A stretch of 64,000 nucleotides of DNA from Meiothermus hypogaeus (GTDB taxonomy: Bacteria; Deinococcota; Deinococci; Deinococcales; Thermaceae): contig NZ_QWKY01000003.1 in NCBI RefSeq assembly GCF_003574035.1, forward strand, positions 36,917-100,916, written 5' to 3'. Below are positions 16,524 to 27,346 of the stretch, one piece after another; within the stretch, counting starts at the first letter, position 1, and every line of letters starts with the position of its first letter. The position numbers and the translations under genes are program-made. The notes under the pieces are model-generated. The model was not told the DNA's origin. It saw nothing but the letters and a program-made list of their open reading frames with translations, and did not search any database.

Positions 16524-19493
16524 CTATCCACACTTGCTGTAACCACAGCTATAGCACTTGGTACACCCTTCCTCACGCACCAGGTTCTCATCGCCACACT
16601 CGGGGCATTTGCCCAAGCCGGTCTTACCCTGGAGGGGCTGTGTGTTCTGGATGGGCGCGGTCATGGCCCGCTGCATGGCCTGGGGCACCATATTGTCGTC
16701 CAGGGGCATCTGAGCGGCTTTGCGCTCACCTTCGGCAATCTGGATTTTGCTGGTGGTTTCTAGCGCTACGGCAATCAAGTCGGCCTTGCTGGTGACAAAA
16801 CGGCCCTGGTAGCTGCCGTACAGGCCACCGTTGATGCCGCGCAAAGTCTTGACCAACTCGGCAACCGGCACTCCGTATTGCAGGGCCTTGGAGATAATAC
16901 GCCCCAGGGCTTCGCTGTCGGCGTTGGCCTCGTCGCCCGCCTTACCCGAAGTCAGGATAACCTCCACCGGGTGCTCCCCTTGCATGTTGACGGTCACCAG
17001 AAAACCCCGCCGGGTGCCGTCGGCAGCGGTGAGTTTGACCATGTCGGTGTAGCCCACCAGGCGACCGGTACGCTCGAAGATGGGGCGGGTTGTCCGCTCT
17101 GCTTCGTGGCGACCCAAGTCGCTGCTAGCCGGCACCTCCAGCAACGCGGGCTGCACCGCTACCGTCTCCTTGTCCTGCTCTGCTTTCTTATCTTCCTTGC
17201 TCACCGAGAGCACCTGGTATTCGCGGCTGCCATCGCGGTAAACCGTGATGCCCTTGCAACCGGTCATGTATGCCTCGGTGTAGGCTGCCTCCACATCCTC
17301 CACGGTGGCCTGGTTGGGCAGGTTGATGGTCTTGGAGAGCGAGTTGGCCGCGTAGCCCTCAGCGTCGAAGGCGGTCTGTACTACCCCTTGCATCCGCACA
17401 TGATCCAGCGGCGGCACGTCGTGGGCCCCTTCAAACACATTACCAATAGCGCTGGGGATACCTTCCAGGCCCTTCACGCTGCCATGGTGGGCCTGAATGG
17501 CCTCGATGATGGCATCCCAATCCCAGGCATCGTTCTTCTCGAAGCGCCCCTCGGCGGGGAACTGCTCCATCATCTCCACAAACAAGGGGTGCAACAAAGC
17601 CTTGTACTCCCCGCCGATGCGCCGCCACATGAAGGGTGAGAACATCGGCTCGATGCCGCTGGAAACCCCCATCAACATGCTGGTGGTACCGGTAGGGGCC
17701 ACCGTCAGCACCGCCACGTTGCGGCGGGGGCGGATACCCAGCGCCTCGAAGGCCGCGCGGTTTTGCTCATAGACCGGAAACACGCCCCGCTCCCGCCCCA
17801 GTTGCTCCGACTCGGCAATGGCTTCCTCGCGCATGACGTTCATCACTTGAGCTACCACCCGGCGGCCCGCTTCTGAGGAGTAGGGCAGCCCCATCTTGAT
17901 GAGCATGTCGGCCAGGCCCATTACCCCTAGGCCCAGCCGGCGCAAGGTCTGGCTGGCGATACGGTTGTCCTCCAGGGCAAACACGTTTACGTCCAGCACG
18001 TTGTCCAGGAAGCGGATGGCGGTGTGAACGTCTTTACGGAACTCAGCGAAATTGAATTCGCCGTTCTCTACATAAGCCGCAAGGTTAATGGCACCCAGGT
18101 CACAGGGCTCGCCCACCGTGAGGGGGATTTCCCCACATGGATTTGTGGAGCGAATCTGATAGCGGGGCCCCAGATTCTTGAGGGCCGAAAGCTGGTTGAT
18201 GCGATCCACGAAGATCAGGCCGGGTTCGCCGGTAGCCCAGGCGTGCCAGGCAATTTCGTGCCAGAGCCACTTGGCCGGCACTTTGCCGTCGTAGACCGGA
18301 ATGGGGCGGGCGCCGTCCTGGGCGCGCTCGGGCAGATCGGGCAACACCCCGTTATAGAAGCCTTGCACCGGGTGTGGATAGTATTTGCCCGGCACCTCGG
18401 AGGGTTCAACCGCCCACAGGCCATCGGCCTGCAATGCCTGCCAGAAGGCTTCGGTGACCAGGATCGAGATATTGAAGGTGGAGATATCGCCCTCGCTGGC
18501 CTCGCGGTCGAGGTCTTTGGCGGTCAGGAAGTCCAGCAGGTCGGGGTGGTCAATGGCGATGGTGGCCATGCCAGCGCCCCGGCGGGTGCCGCCCTGGCGT
18601 ACTACCCGCAGCACCGGCGCGTACACGTAGCGCAAGGTAGCGACCGGGCCCGCTTTCTCGGCCCCCAGATTGGCCCATTCTAAGAAGTTATCGAAAATTT
18701 CCACTAAAAAGCTCACCGGCCCGCTGCTGGTACCCCCGCTTCCTTTGATGGGCGCACCTTCGGGGCGCAGACTGCTGAAGTCTACATGGGGTTCCTGACC
18801 TTTCACAGCCAGGCTCAGGGCGGCCTTGGCAGCCTCGATGATGCCGCGCATATCGTCGGGCACCATCAGTGCGTCGCCGGGTTTCTCCCGCACGGTCATG
18901 ACCCCGTTGCGCCGGGCCAGCGCGGCCAATTCGGGCTTCAGGAGGCCGTAAACCACCCGCGTCCAGTTGCGCACGGTGATGTTTTCTTTGTCGCCATCGG
19001 GGTTGATGGGGGGGCGCATCATGCCCTTGATGAAGTCTTCGACATCGGCATGCTCTGCAGAAATATAGGCAAAACCGCGAATCGTTCCGCGTGGGCCAGC
19101 ATTCTTGCGCGAGACATAGGGATCGAGGTTGACCCCGTTGCCCCCACCCACCTTGGTTACCAATGCCAGCTTGGTCGCTACTTCCAGCACCCCATCAAAG
19201 CTGCTGGGGTCGTGATCGGTAGCGCCCTGCACAAAGCAGTTGAGTACGTTGCCGTGCTGGGTACCCGCTCCGGCCAGCACCCGCCCGCCCGGGCAGAAGC
19301 GTTTGGAGGCCATCAGCTGATAGAACTGTTCGCCCCAGTACGCTTTGTCCTGATCGGACTTTTCGGGTGAGGCCACCCAGGTAGCCACCCGGCGAAACAT
19401 TCCAAATACGTCTCCATCGCCAGGTTGCATGTACTGGCGCTTGGCGATGGCTTGGGCGTGATCGTCAAAAAGTGCGGGCGTGAAGCTATTCAT
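16524..19493 (-). CDS. nrdJ: Adenosylcobalamin-dependent (class II) ribonucleotide reductase
   Basis: This 989-aa enzyme makes deoxyribonucleotides using adenosylcobalamin, without a separate radical subunit. Recognisable parts are the active-site loop STNPCGEIPL, the region VLNCFVQGATDHD carrying a redox cysteine, GGGNGVNLDP, and TLTVAPTGTTSMLMGVSSGIEP (written here with its first residue altered from VLTVAPTGTT). The C-terminal zinc-ribbon-like end has CPECGDE and CTKCYSCGYSKCG, typical of the long bacterial NrdJ type. The start is an ATG preceded by GGAGG; a 12-residue longer frame has no such site. Confidence 0.95.
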   Translation of the reverse strand: MNSFTPALFDDHAQAIAKRQYMQPGDGDVFGMFRRVATWVASPEKSDQDKAYWGEQFYQLMASKRFCPGGRVLAGAGTQHGNVLNCFVQGATDHDPSSFDGVLEVATKLALVTKVGGGNGVNLDPYVSRKNAGPRGTIRGFAYISAEHADVEDFIKGMMRPPINPDGDKENITVRNWTRVVYGLLKPELAALARRNGVMTVREKPGDALMVPDDMRGIIEAAKAALSLAVKGQEPHVDFSSLRPEGAPIKGSGGTSSGPVSFLVEIFDNFLEWANLGAEKAGPVATLRYVYAPVLRVVRQGGTRRGAGMATIAIDHPDLLDFLTAKDLDREASEGDISTFNISILVTEAFWQALQADGLWAVEPSEVPGKYYPHPVQGFYNGVLPDLPERAQDGARPIPVYDGKVPAKWLWHEIAWHAWATGEPGLIFVDRINQLSALKNLGPRYQIRSTNPCGEIPLTVGEPCDLGAINLAAYVENGEFNFAEFRKDVHTAIRFLDNVLDVNVFALEDNRIASQTLRRLGLGVMGLADMLIKMGLPYSSEAGRRVVAQVMNVMREEAIAESEQLGRERGVFPVYEQNRAAFEALGIRPRRNVAVLTVAPTGTTSMLMGVSSGIEPMFSPFMWRRIGGEYKALLHPLFVEMMEQFPAEGRFEKNDAWDWDAIIEAIQAHHGSVKGLEGIPSAIGNVFEGAHDVPPLDHVRMQGVVQTAFDAEGYAANSLSKTINLPNQATVEDVEAAYTEAYMTGCKGITVYRDGSREYQVLSVSKEDKKAEQDKETVAVQPALLEVPASSDLGRHEAERTTRPIFERTGRLVGYTDMVKLTAADGTRRGFLVTVNMQGEHPVEVILTSGKAGDEANADSEALGRIISKALQYGVPVAELVKTLRGINGGLYGSYQGRFVTSKADLIAVALETTSKIQIAEGERKAAQMPLDDNMVPQAMQRAMTAPIQNTQPLQGKTGLGKCPECGDENLVREEGCTKCYSCGYSKCG

Positions 19494-19891
19494 GGTGTCC
19501 TCCAATTTGAGCGAGATATCCCCGGCCACCGCAGTGGCACAAGATATGGGGGGTTCCGCGCTAGATACTACTACTTGTTGTATATTTTTGGCAAGTGGTT
19601 TGGGAAAAGCCTAGAATTTAGATATAAACAGAATACTGTAGGTGTTATGAGAAAATCAAGCCCTTGAGTTCAAACATATAGGGGCAAAACTTGCAAATGA
19701 CCACTATAAATAGTAGATAGGTAAGGATTGGTTCTGCCTCAAACAGAAACAGCTCCGGTATTTGGAACGTTGTAATGGAGGGCGAGATGACTTTTATCTA
19801 AATAGGGGGCTGGTGGCTTAACATTAAGGCCAGCCTCGGAAATATTAAGGCCCGGTTCTCTCCCCACGCTTTGCCCTAAGCCCTGTGGGTT
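19494..19891 (-). other. 398-bp intergenic region with probable nrdJ promoter
   Basis: On the minus strand TTGCCA (19594-19589) and TAGTAT (19570-19565) are spaced by 18 bases, about 70 bp before the nrdJ ATG. The region is AT-rich. I looked for a cobalamin riboswitch and clear NrdR boxes because the enzyme needs B12 and could not identify either by eye. No gene is evident. Confidence 0.45.
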
Positions 19892-21352
<1,461 letters not shown>

Positions 21353-21496
21353 TCAAACTCCCACGCGAAAACGTCTGCACGTTGCCAGGGGTTAGTCTAA
21401 ACCTTGTAAGCAAAATCTCAAGTGTAAGCGAACAGGATTTCGTTATGTGAAGGGTGGGTGGCACTGGGTCATCGGTTCTGATACCATGCCCCAGTT

Positions 21497-22171
21497 ATGC
21501 CGCGTGGGAATCTGTTTGTCATGACCGGGGCTTCGGGGGTGGGCAAAGGCACCATCCGGGGCAGGCTCCTGGAATATCACCGCATGTACTACTCGATCTC
21601 GATGACCACCCGGCCCCCCAGGGTGGGAGAGCGCAATGGGGTGGACTATTACTTTGTCAGCAAAGCCGAGTTTGAAAGCAAGATTGCGCAAAACGGTTTC
21701 CTGGAGTGGGCCCAGTACGTGGAAGACTACTACGGCACGCCCAGGGAGCCGGTGGAGGAAGCCCTGAGCAAAGGCCAGGATGTCATCCTCGAGATTGAGG
21801 TTCAGGGCGCTTTGCAGGTCAAGCAGGCCATGCCGGAAGCAATTCTGGTCTTCATCATTCCCCCCTCGCTGTCGGAGTTGCGTCGAAGGCTGCTGGTGCG
21901 TGGAACCGACAGTCTGGCCAAGATTCACAAACGGCTCAAGCGGGCCGAGGAAGAGATTCGCATGGCCGACCAGTTCAAGTATGTGCTGGTCAACGACCAG
22001 CTCGACAAAGCCGTCTCCGACTTTGCCGCCATTATTCAGGCCGAGCGGCTGCTACAACCGCGCATGAGCGAAGCACTGGCCCGCGCCCTCTCGGTAGACC
22101 CGGTTCTGGAACGTGAACTCGATGAACTCGAGCGCAAACGGCTCGAGGCGGGCGAGCAGGGGGGCCAGTAA
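21497..22171 (+). CDS. gmk: Guanylate kinase
   Basis: This 224-aa enzyme phosphorylates GMP to GDP. The P-loop is [11 protein letters not shown] (about residues 10-20), followed by the GMP-binding [22 protein letters not shown] and [13 protein letters not shown]. It is about 20 residues longer than typical at the C-terminus, which is a charged helix ([18 protein letters not shown]). TACCAT lies 9 bases before the ATG with no clear ribosome binding site. The rpoZ gene follows after 52 bp, an arrangement common in bacteria. Confidence 0.96.
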   Translation: MPRGNLFVMTGASGVGKGTIRGRLLEYHRMYYSISMTTRPPRVGERNGVDYYFVSKAEFESKIAQNGFLEWAQYVEDYYGTPREPVEEALSKGQDVILEIEVQGALQVKQAMPEAILVFIIPPSLSELRRRLLVRGTDSLAKIHKRLKRAEEEIRMADQFKYVLVNDQLDKAVSDFAAIIQAERLLQPRMSEALARALSVDPVLERELDELERKRLEAGEQGGQ

Positions 22172-22223
22172 ACATTTCTCACTTTCTGATGTACAATCGG
22201 AGCTTAGTTGCAGAGGTAGACCT

Positions 22224-22532
22224 ATGGCAGAACCCGGCATCGATACCCTTCTGGCCCTGACCGACTCCAAGTACCGCCTGACCGTAGTGACGGCAAAGCG
22301 CGCCCAACAGCTACTGCGCTACGACTTCAAGAATACGGTGCTGAACAGCGACGAACTGCCCCGCATGCGCACTTTGGAAGGTGAGAAGCCTGACCCCAAC
22401 GCAGTTACCTGGGCAATGCAAGAGCTCAAGACCGGCCGACTGCAAATCGGTGAAAACCTGATTGCCGAGGATCGTCTGACCAAGTACCTCGATCAGATGT
22501 ACCCCCGCGAAGTTATCGAAACTTCTGATTAA
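22224..22532 (+). CDS. rpoZ: RNA polymerase omega subunit
   Basis: This 102-aa omega subunit helps assemble RNA polymerase by wrapping the beta' C-terminus. It begins [19 protein letters not shown] and contains the family segment [10 protein letters not shown]. The start was placed at the ATG after AGAGGTAG, discarding an in-frame extension that overlaps gmk. The partner gmk lies just upstream, as in many genomes. A strong hairpin follows the stop by 23 bp. Confidence 0.93.
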   Translation: MAEPGIDTLLALTDSKYRLTVVTAKRAQQLLRYDFKNTVLNSDELPRMRTLEGEKPDPNAVTWAMQELKTGRLQIGENLIAEDRLTKYLDQMYPREVIETSD

Positions 22533-22555
22533 CCGGTGCTGGAATCAGGCAGCAG

Positions 22556-22579
22556 GCGGGCCGACCCTGGTCGGCCCGC
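22556..22579 (+). terminator. Hairpin after rpoZ, probable terminator
   Basis: GCGGGCCGACC (22556-22566) pairs perfectly with GGTCGGCCCGC (22569-22579) around a 2-base gap, an 11-bp GC-rich stem. It is followed by ATCTTCATG with no T-run, so it is either a weak intrinsic terminator or an RNA-stabilising stem. Confidence 0.55.
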
Positions 22580-22656
22580 ATCTTCATGCATGAGCCGGGC
22601 AGGTCGGGTGTGCGAATTAGCAACTTCGCATCGCACATCTAGCCTGTGATGTAGCA

Positions 22657-22699
22657 TATGCACTCTGCATAAACCCAAACCACAGACGCCCTGTATAAT
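22657..22699 (+). promoter_or_regulatory. argR promoter with candidate palindromic operator
   Basis: TATAAT at 22694-22699 lies 29 bp before the argR ATG. An inverted repeat TATGCA-CTC-TGCATA (22657-22671) sits about 22 bp upstream of it, where an ARG box for autoregulation could lie. No standard -35 was seen. The match to known ARG boxes is only partial. Confidence 0.4.
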
Positions 22700-22728
22700 C
22701 ACAAATCGGGACTCGAGGTGAAATTGCT

Positions 22729-23187
22729 ATGGCCAGCAAAGAACAGCGGCATCGGGCTATCCAGGAAATCATTAGCCGAGAAAGCATATCTACCCAAGCC
22801 GAGTTGGTGGATCGGCTGCGTAAACTGAACTATGACGTAACCCAGGCCACGGTGAGCCGCGACATCAACGAAATGCGTCTGGTGCGGGTTCCGCTGGGGC
22901 GGGGGAAACACAAATACGCCCTGGCCCATCTCGACCTAGCCGAAGATGTAATGGAAGAACTCCGGCGCATGTTTCGTACCTTTGTGCGGGATGTAGACCG
23001 GGGCGAGAACATTCTGATGCTCAAAGTGTCCGAAGGGCATGCCTCTGGCATCGCCCTATTGATTGACCGACTGCGCCGGGATGATATTGTAGGCACGATT
23101 GCTGGGGAGGATTCGATTCTGGTGGTGGGCCGCACGGTTCAAGATGCAGAGGCCTTGCAGGAGGAATTTGACCGTTTGCTAACCTGA
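22729..23187 (+). CDS. argR: Arginine repressor ArgR
   Basis: This 152-aa regulator senses arginine and represses arginine synthesis or activates breakdown. The N-terminal winged helix has the family motif [17 protein letters not shown] (about residues 42-58). The C-terminal hexamerisation and arginine-binding domain ends [15 protein letters not shown]. The length is standard. The ATG follows GAGGTG. Arginine genes are not in this window, so the targets lie elsewhere. Confidence 0.95.
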   Translation: MASKEQRHRAIQEIISRESISTQAELVDRLRKLNYDVTQATVSRDINEMRLVRVPLGRGKHKYALAHLDLAEDVMEELRRMFRTFVRDVDRGENILMLKVSEGHASGIALLIDRLRRDDIVGTIAGEDSILVVGRTVQDAEALQEEFDRLLT

Positions 23188-23294
23188 GCGCCAGGGGGCA
23201 GCAGGAAGCAGTCGAGCAACCACAAAGCACCTGCAAAGGACCTTTTTCCCCCTCCCCTGCTGTTCTTCTTGCTATCAGTGAGGACTGAATCCCA

Positions 23295-23915
23295 ATGGTT
23301 GAATTCGCCCTCCAGGCCTTCCTAACCCTGTTCGTGCTGGTTGATCCCATCGGCCTGATTCCGCTATTCCTGGCCCTGGTGGGTACCCGTAGCTACCAGG
23401 AGCAAAAACGCATCGCGCTCAGGTCAACCCTGGTGGCGGGCCTCCTGATCCTGGCCTTTGCCTTGCTGGGGGGGGTGATTTTGCGCTACCTGGGCATCAG
23501 CCTCGAGGCGCTAAAGGTGGCGGGGGGTTTGCTTTTGTTCAAGATTGCTCTGGACATGATCAACGCCCAGCTCGAGCGCGAAACCGACGAAGAGCACGCC
23601 GAGTCGCAAGTCCGGGCCGATGTCTCTGTTTTTCCACTGGCCATCCCGCTCATTGCCGGGCCGGGCACCCTGGCCAACGTGCTGATTCTGGCTGGGTCAG
23701 CGCCCCCAGGAATTGGGGGGTTCGTACTGGTACTGGCCATGGCAGCCCTGGTTTTATTCCTCACTTACTGGTCGCTTCGCGCGGCCCTGAAGTTCTCGAG
23801 TTCGCTAGGTCGCACCGGCATCAATGTGATTACCCGGGTGCTGGGCATTTTGCTGGCCGCTCTGGCGGTACAGTATGTGGCCGATGGGGTACGGGTCTTG
23901 CTAAAGCTCGAGTGA
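23295..23915 (+). CDS. MarC/SnatA-family membrane protein
   Basis: This 206-aa protein has six hydrophobic helices and the MarC-family opening FLVDPIGLIPLF-like segment (VLVDPIGLIPLFLAL), plus FPLAIPLIAGPGTLANVL and TRVLGILLAALAVQYV. The family includes SnatA, an amino-acid transporter, and MarC proteins of unknown role, so substrate cannot be assigned. TGAGGA precedes the start. The 3' end overlaps the convergent diguanylate cyclase gene by 15 bp. Confidence 0.9.
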   Translation: MVEFALQAFLTLFVLVDPIGLIPLFLALVGTRSYQEQKRIALRSTLVAGLLILAFALLGGVILRYLGISLEALKVAGGLLLFKIALDMINAQLERETDEEHAESQVRADVSVFPLAIPLIAGPGTLANVLILAGSAPPGIGGFVLVLAMAALVLFLTYWSLRAALKFSSSLGRTGINVITRVLGILLAALAVQYVADGVRVLLKLE

Positions 23916-25247
23916 GTTGCGAACCCGGCGCTTGTCTTTGTACATGGCCTGATCGGCCTGCCCCAGGGCAGCCTGCAAATCCTGGAGGGGGGTGATGGCC
24001 ACTGCTCCTGCGCTCACCTCGACGTGGATGGCTGAGCGCACCCGCCGAACCATCTCGGGCACTTCGGAAAGCGGCAGCGCCAGGTGCAGGCTCACAAACT
24101 CGTCGCCCCCAATGCGAAAAATCTGGTCTTCTTGACGGAAGACACTGCGAAGCGTGTTGGCCAAAATTTTGAGGGCCTGATCGCCAGCAGCATGACCGTA
24201 CTGATCGTTGAGTCGCTTGAGTCCATCCATGTCCCAGTAAATGAGGGTCAAAGGTAAGTCCAGGCGTTCGGCCTGGGCCTTCATTTTGGGAAAACTCTCT
24301 TTCAGGGCGTGCCGGTTGCCCAACCCCGTAAGGGCATCGCTCAGAGCCAGTTCGGATAGCTTCCGGCGCGTAAGCAGGCCATAAAGCACCGTAGCGGCCT
24401 GTAAGGCAAAGGTCTGAGCGATGGCTAGGCTTTCGGGGGGAAAGGCCTCGGTAGAGGTGAGTGAATCGAGGTTGAGGGTACCCATTACCTGGCCCTGAAG
24501 CACAATGGGTACGGTCACGGTGGCTTTTAGCTCCTCGAGCTTGCCCACCTGGTTAAACATATCCAGCTCATGCGAAATGTGATTTTTGGTTCGCTCCTGG
24601 ATATGCGGAGACACCAACAAGCGCGGCTTGCCCAGCAACCAGTCTTGCTCACCCAGCCCATACCAGGCCAGTTCGTGATTGTAACCTAAAGAGTGTTCGA
24701 TTAGGCTGTCCTCAAAGCCAATCTGAGCCACAAATCTAAACTCTCCGTTTTCCAGCAGGGTCAGGCTTCCGGCCTCGGCCCCAGGAACCACCTCGACGGC
24801 TGTTTGCAGTACCCGCATGAGGAGTTCCTCGAGTTTTTCTTCCTGGGTGAGCAGGCTGGAAAGCACCTCGAGGGAAGAGTGATAGGCTAGGGCCTGGTTG
24901 TACTCACGGGTCACCTCGCTCAGGATGCACAGTTGACCATTTTTGAAAGGGGCCAGGCTGACCTGGAACCAACGCCACCGCTTGACCGCTATTCCCAACA
25001 AACCCTTCTGGGGGCTGCCCTGCCACCAACCCGCATTCATTGGCTCGTGCATGCGCGATTCGCGTACCACCGGTTGAAACCAGTTTTCCAGCCGCTTGCC
25101 CAGGGGATTGGGGTCGGGGATGAGGGCAGCAGCCACGGGGTTGCACCAGCCAATCTGCCCTTCTTTGTCCAGCCATACCACGGCCTCTGGAAGTTGGTTG
25201 AGCCAGTTCAAGGTTTCTGGCTCAAGGGGAGAGGCCGAGGTGTTCAT
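23901..25247 (-). CDS. PAS-GAF-GGDEF diguanylate cyclase
   Basis: This 448-aa soluble signalling protein makes cyclic di-GMP. A PAS-like region lies at about residues 12-125 (LPEAVVWLDKEGQIGWCNPV). A GAF domain lies at about 140-300. The GGDEF domain lies at about 300-445, with DALTGLGNR and an intact active-site IGGDEF. An RQED five residues before GGDEF matches the RxxD inhibitory site, so product feedback is expected. The start was placed at ATG (MNTSASPLE); an upstream TTG is possible. No transmembrane segment is present. Confidence 0.92.
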   Translation of the reverse strand: MNTSASPLEPETLNWLNQLPEAVVWLDKEGQIGWCNPVAAALIPDPNPLGKRLENWFQPVVRESRMHEPMNAGWWQGSPQKGLLGIAVKRWRWFQVSLAPFKNGQLCILSEVTREYNQALAYHSSLEVLSSLLTQEEKLEELLMRVLQTAVEVVPGAEAGSLTLLENGEFRFVAQIGFEDSLIEHSLGYNHELAWYGLGEQDWLLGKPRLLVSPHIQERTKNHISHELDMFNQVGKLEELKATVTVPIVLQGQVMGTLNLDSLTSTEAFPPESLAIAQTFALQAATVLYGLLTRRKLSELALSDALTGLGNRHALKESFPKMKAQAERLDLPLTLIYWDMDGLKRLNDQYGHAAGDQALKILANTLRSVFRQEDQIFRIGGDEFVSLHLALPLSEVPEMVRRVRSAIHVEVSAGAVAITPLQDLQAALGQADQAMYKDKRRVRNSLEL

Positions 25248-25317
25248 ATATGGCGGGCAGGGAATATTCAATTAAGTTTATGGTTGCCCCTCACATAGCG
25301 CAACCACGATTAACGGT

Positions 25318-26889
25318 TTACGTGACCGAGCCCATCAGTAGTTCACGGGCATGCTCGAGGGCTGCTTCGGAATAGCTGCCCGAGAGCATGCGGGCCAGCT
25401 CCCGTACCCGCTCCTCGTCCTGCACCTGCTGCACCTGTACCGACTGGCTATTTTTGACCACCCGGTAGTGGGTGTGGGCCCTGGCGGCGATTTGTGGAAG
25501 GTGGGTCACCACCAGCACCTGGCGCTGCTGGGCCAGGCGTGCCAGGCGTTCGGCCACCTGCCAGGCCGCTTCACCGCCTACTCCGGTATCCACCTCGTCA
25601 AAAACCACCGTATCGGCTTCTGAACCGGTCAGGAGGGCCAGCGCCAGCATCACCCGTGAAAGCTCCCCGCCCGAAGCAGCTTTCTCCAGGGGGGCCTCGC
25701 CCAGGCCTGGGTTGGCCGAAAACAACAGCTGCACTTCTTCCAGTCCATCGGGGCCGGGTTTTTCCAGGGGCGAGAGCCCCACCCGAAAACGCGCCGCCGG
25801 CATCCCCAGGGCGCGAATCTCCTCACTCGCTTTTCTGGAAAGCCAGTCGGCAGCCTGGGCACGAGCCCTGGAAAGCTGCTCACCTGCCGCTATCAGCGCG
25901 TTCCAGGCGCTTTCTTTTTGGGCGTGGAGTTCGGCCAGGCGATCCTCGGCGCCCTCGAGTTCGGCCAGCTCACGCCGCGCGGCCTCGGCAAAGGCCAGGA
26001 TGGCCGGAATGCCCTCGCCATACTTGCGCCCCAACTTCTCGATGAGGGCCAGCCGGGCTTCCACTTCCTCGAGGCGCTGGGGGTCAGCCTCGAGGCTTTC
26101 CAGATAGTCCTCGAGTTCACGGCTCACCGCCCGCAGGCCATCCAGGGCGCTCTCAAGATCCTGACCCAGGTGCTCCAGTTCCGCATCAAAGCGCCCGGCA
26201 GCCTTTACTTCCCGTGAGGCCAGCGTGGCCAGGCCCAGGGCGTCGCCATCCCCGCTGAGCAGAGCGACAGCCGCCGAAACCCGCTCGCGCAGGGTCTCGA
26301 GGTGGCGCAGGCGCTCTGCCTCCTGCAAAAGCTGCTCGTCCTCCCCCATCATCAGTTTGGCCTGGTCAATTTCACTGGTTTGAAATCGCAGAATATCCAG
26401 TTTGCGTTCACGCTCACGGGCTGCTGCCTCGAGGCGTTCGGTCTCGCTCAGAATGGCCTGAAAATGCGAGTAGGCCCGCTGGTACTGCTCCAGCAGACCC
26501 GGCTCTATCTGCGAATCAAGCAACCTGCGCTGAGCCTTGCGGCTAGAAAGCGCCAGGGCTGCGTGCTGGGCATGGATGGTCAGGTGCTGGGCCGCCTCGT
26601 CGCTGAGTTCTTTCAGGCTCACCACCTCGCCCTCGATGCGCGGGGTACTGCGCCCCTGGGAAACCTTGCGCGAAAGGCTTTTACCGTTGAAGAAGGCCGT
26701 TACAAGGAGGGTATCAGCCCCAGGGCGCATCAGGCCCTCGGCTTTTTCGCCCAAGAGCAGCGACAAAGCATCCACCAAAACGCTCTTGCCCGCGCCGGTT
26801 TCCCCCGTAAGCACTGTCAGGCCAGGGCCAAACTCGAGCGCCACCCGCTCCAGCACTGCTAAGTTTTGTACCTCGAGGCGTTCCAACAT
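25318..26889 (-). CDS. recN: DNA repair protein RecN
   Basis: This 523-aa SMC-like ATPase acts in double-strand break repair. Walker A is GETGAGKSVLVDALSLLLGEKA near the N-terminus, and the C-terminal half has the signature SGGELSRVMLALAL and Walker B VFDEVDTGVGGEAA. The centre (about residues 130-330) is a long charged coiled coil. The length is slightly short of the usual 550 aa. It lies upstream of the diguanylate cyclase gene on the same strand, with a 70-bp gap. Confidence 0.96.
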   Translation of the reverse strand: MLERLEVQNLAVLERVALEFGPGLTVLTGETGAGKSVLVDALSLLLGEKAEGLMRPGADTLLVTAFFNGKSLSRKVSQGRSTPRIEGEVVSLKELSDEAAQHLTIHAQHAALALSSRKAQRRLLDSQIEPGLLEQYQRAYSHFQAILSETERLEAAARERERKLDILRFQTSEIDQAKLMMGEDEQLLQEAERLRHLETLRERVSAAVALLSGDGDALGLATLASREVKAAGRFDAELEHLGQDLESALDGLRAVSRELEDYLESLEADPQRLEEVEARLALIEKLGRKYGEGIPAILAFAEAARRELAELEGAEDRLAELHAQKESAWNALIAAGEQLSRARAQAADWLSRKASEEIRALGMPAARFRVGLSPLEKPGPDGLEEVQLLFSANPGLGEAPLEKAASGGELSRVMLALALLTGSEADTVVFDEVDTGVGGEAAWQVAERLARLAQQRQVLVVTHLPQIAARAHTHYRVVKNSQSVQVQQVQDEERVRELARMLSGSYSEAALEHARELLMGSVT

Positions 26890-27001
26890 ACCCGAAACTC
26901 AGGGTATCACATCCGTTTTGTTGAGAACAGAATACTCAAATGAACACCCTCTTCCGCCAACAATTTTTAGCTAAAAGTCTAGAGTCAAAGGATGAAAGTA
27001 G

Positions 27002-27242
27002 TAATACCAGATTCGGTTAGTTCGTCACCAAAGGGTGACGAACTAACCAGACCGAAGTTATCCGCGTAGCGGAGGGCGATACCGCCCCTTGGAAGTTATC
27101 CGCGTAGCGGAGGGCGATACCGCCCCTTGGAAGGGAGACGCTTTCTTCGCCGACCGACAGTGAAGGGCCATCGGCCCCCGGCTAGCGCCGGTACTCAAGG
27201 GAGGGGTGTGCTCTAGGATTCAAAAAGACAGTTTACAAAACT
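27002..27242 (+). repeat. MITE-like interspersed repeat, copy 3 (internally duplicated, right end altered)
   Basis: The left end TAATACCAGATTCGG starts at 27002. A perfect 15-bp stem pairs 27015-27029 with 27034-27048. The core GAAGTTATCCGCGTAGCGG occurs twice in tandem. A roughly 40-bp segment rich in GGCC and CCGG, shared only with copy 4, follows. The right end stops after CAAAAAGACA and an inverted piece, GTTTACAAAAC, so the terminal hairpin is broken. The remaining bases from 26890 to 27346 show no gene. Confidence 0.75.
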
Positions 27243-27346
27243 AAAGACGCCTGAACCGGGCTATTCGCCCTAACCCCAATTCGTCGAGGCAAAAGTATTT
27301 TTGTCTCCACCAAAGCCTTATACTGTTGCCACTAAGGAGGTTAATC

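Noticed and set aside
19494..19891. Possible cobalamin riboswitch upstream of the B12-dependent ribonucleotide reductase
   Set aside because: No convincing B12-box sequence or multi-stem layout could be found by eye; a covariance-model scan would decide.
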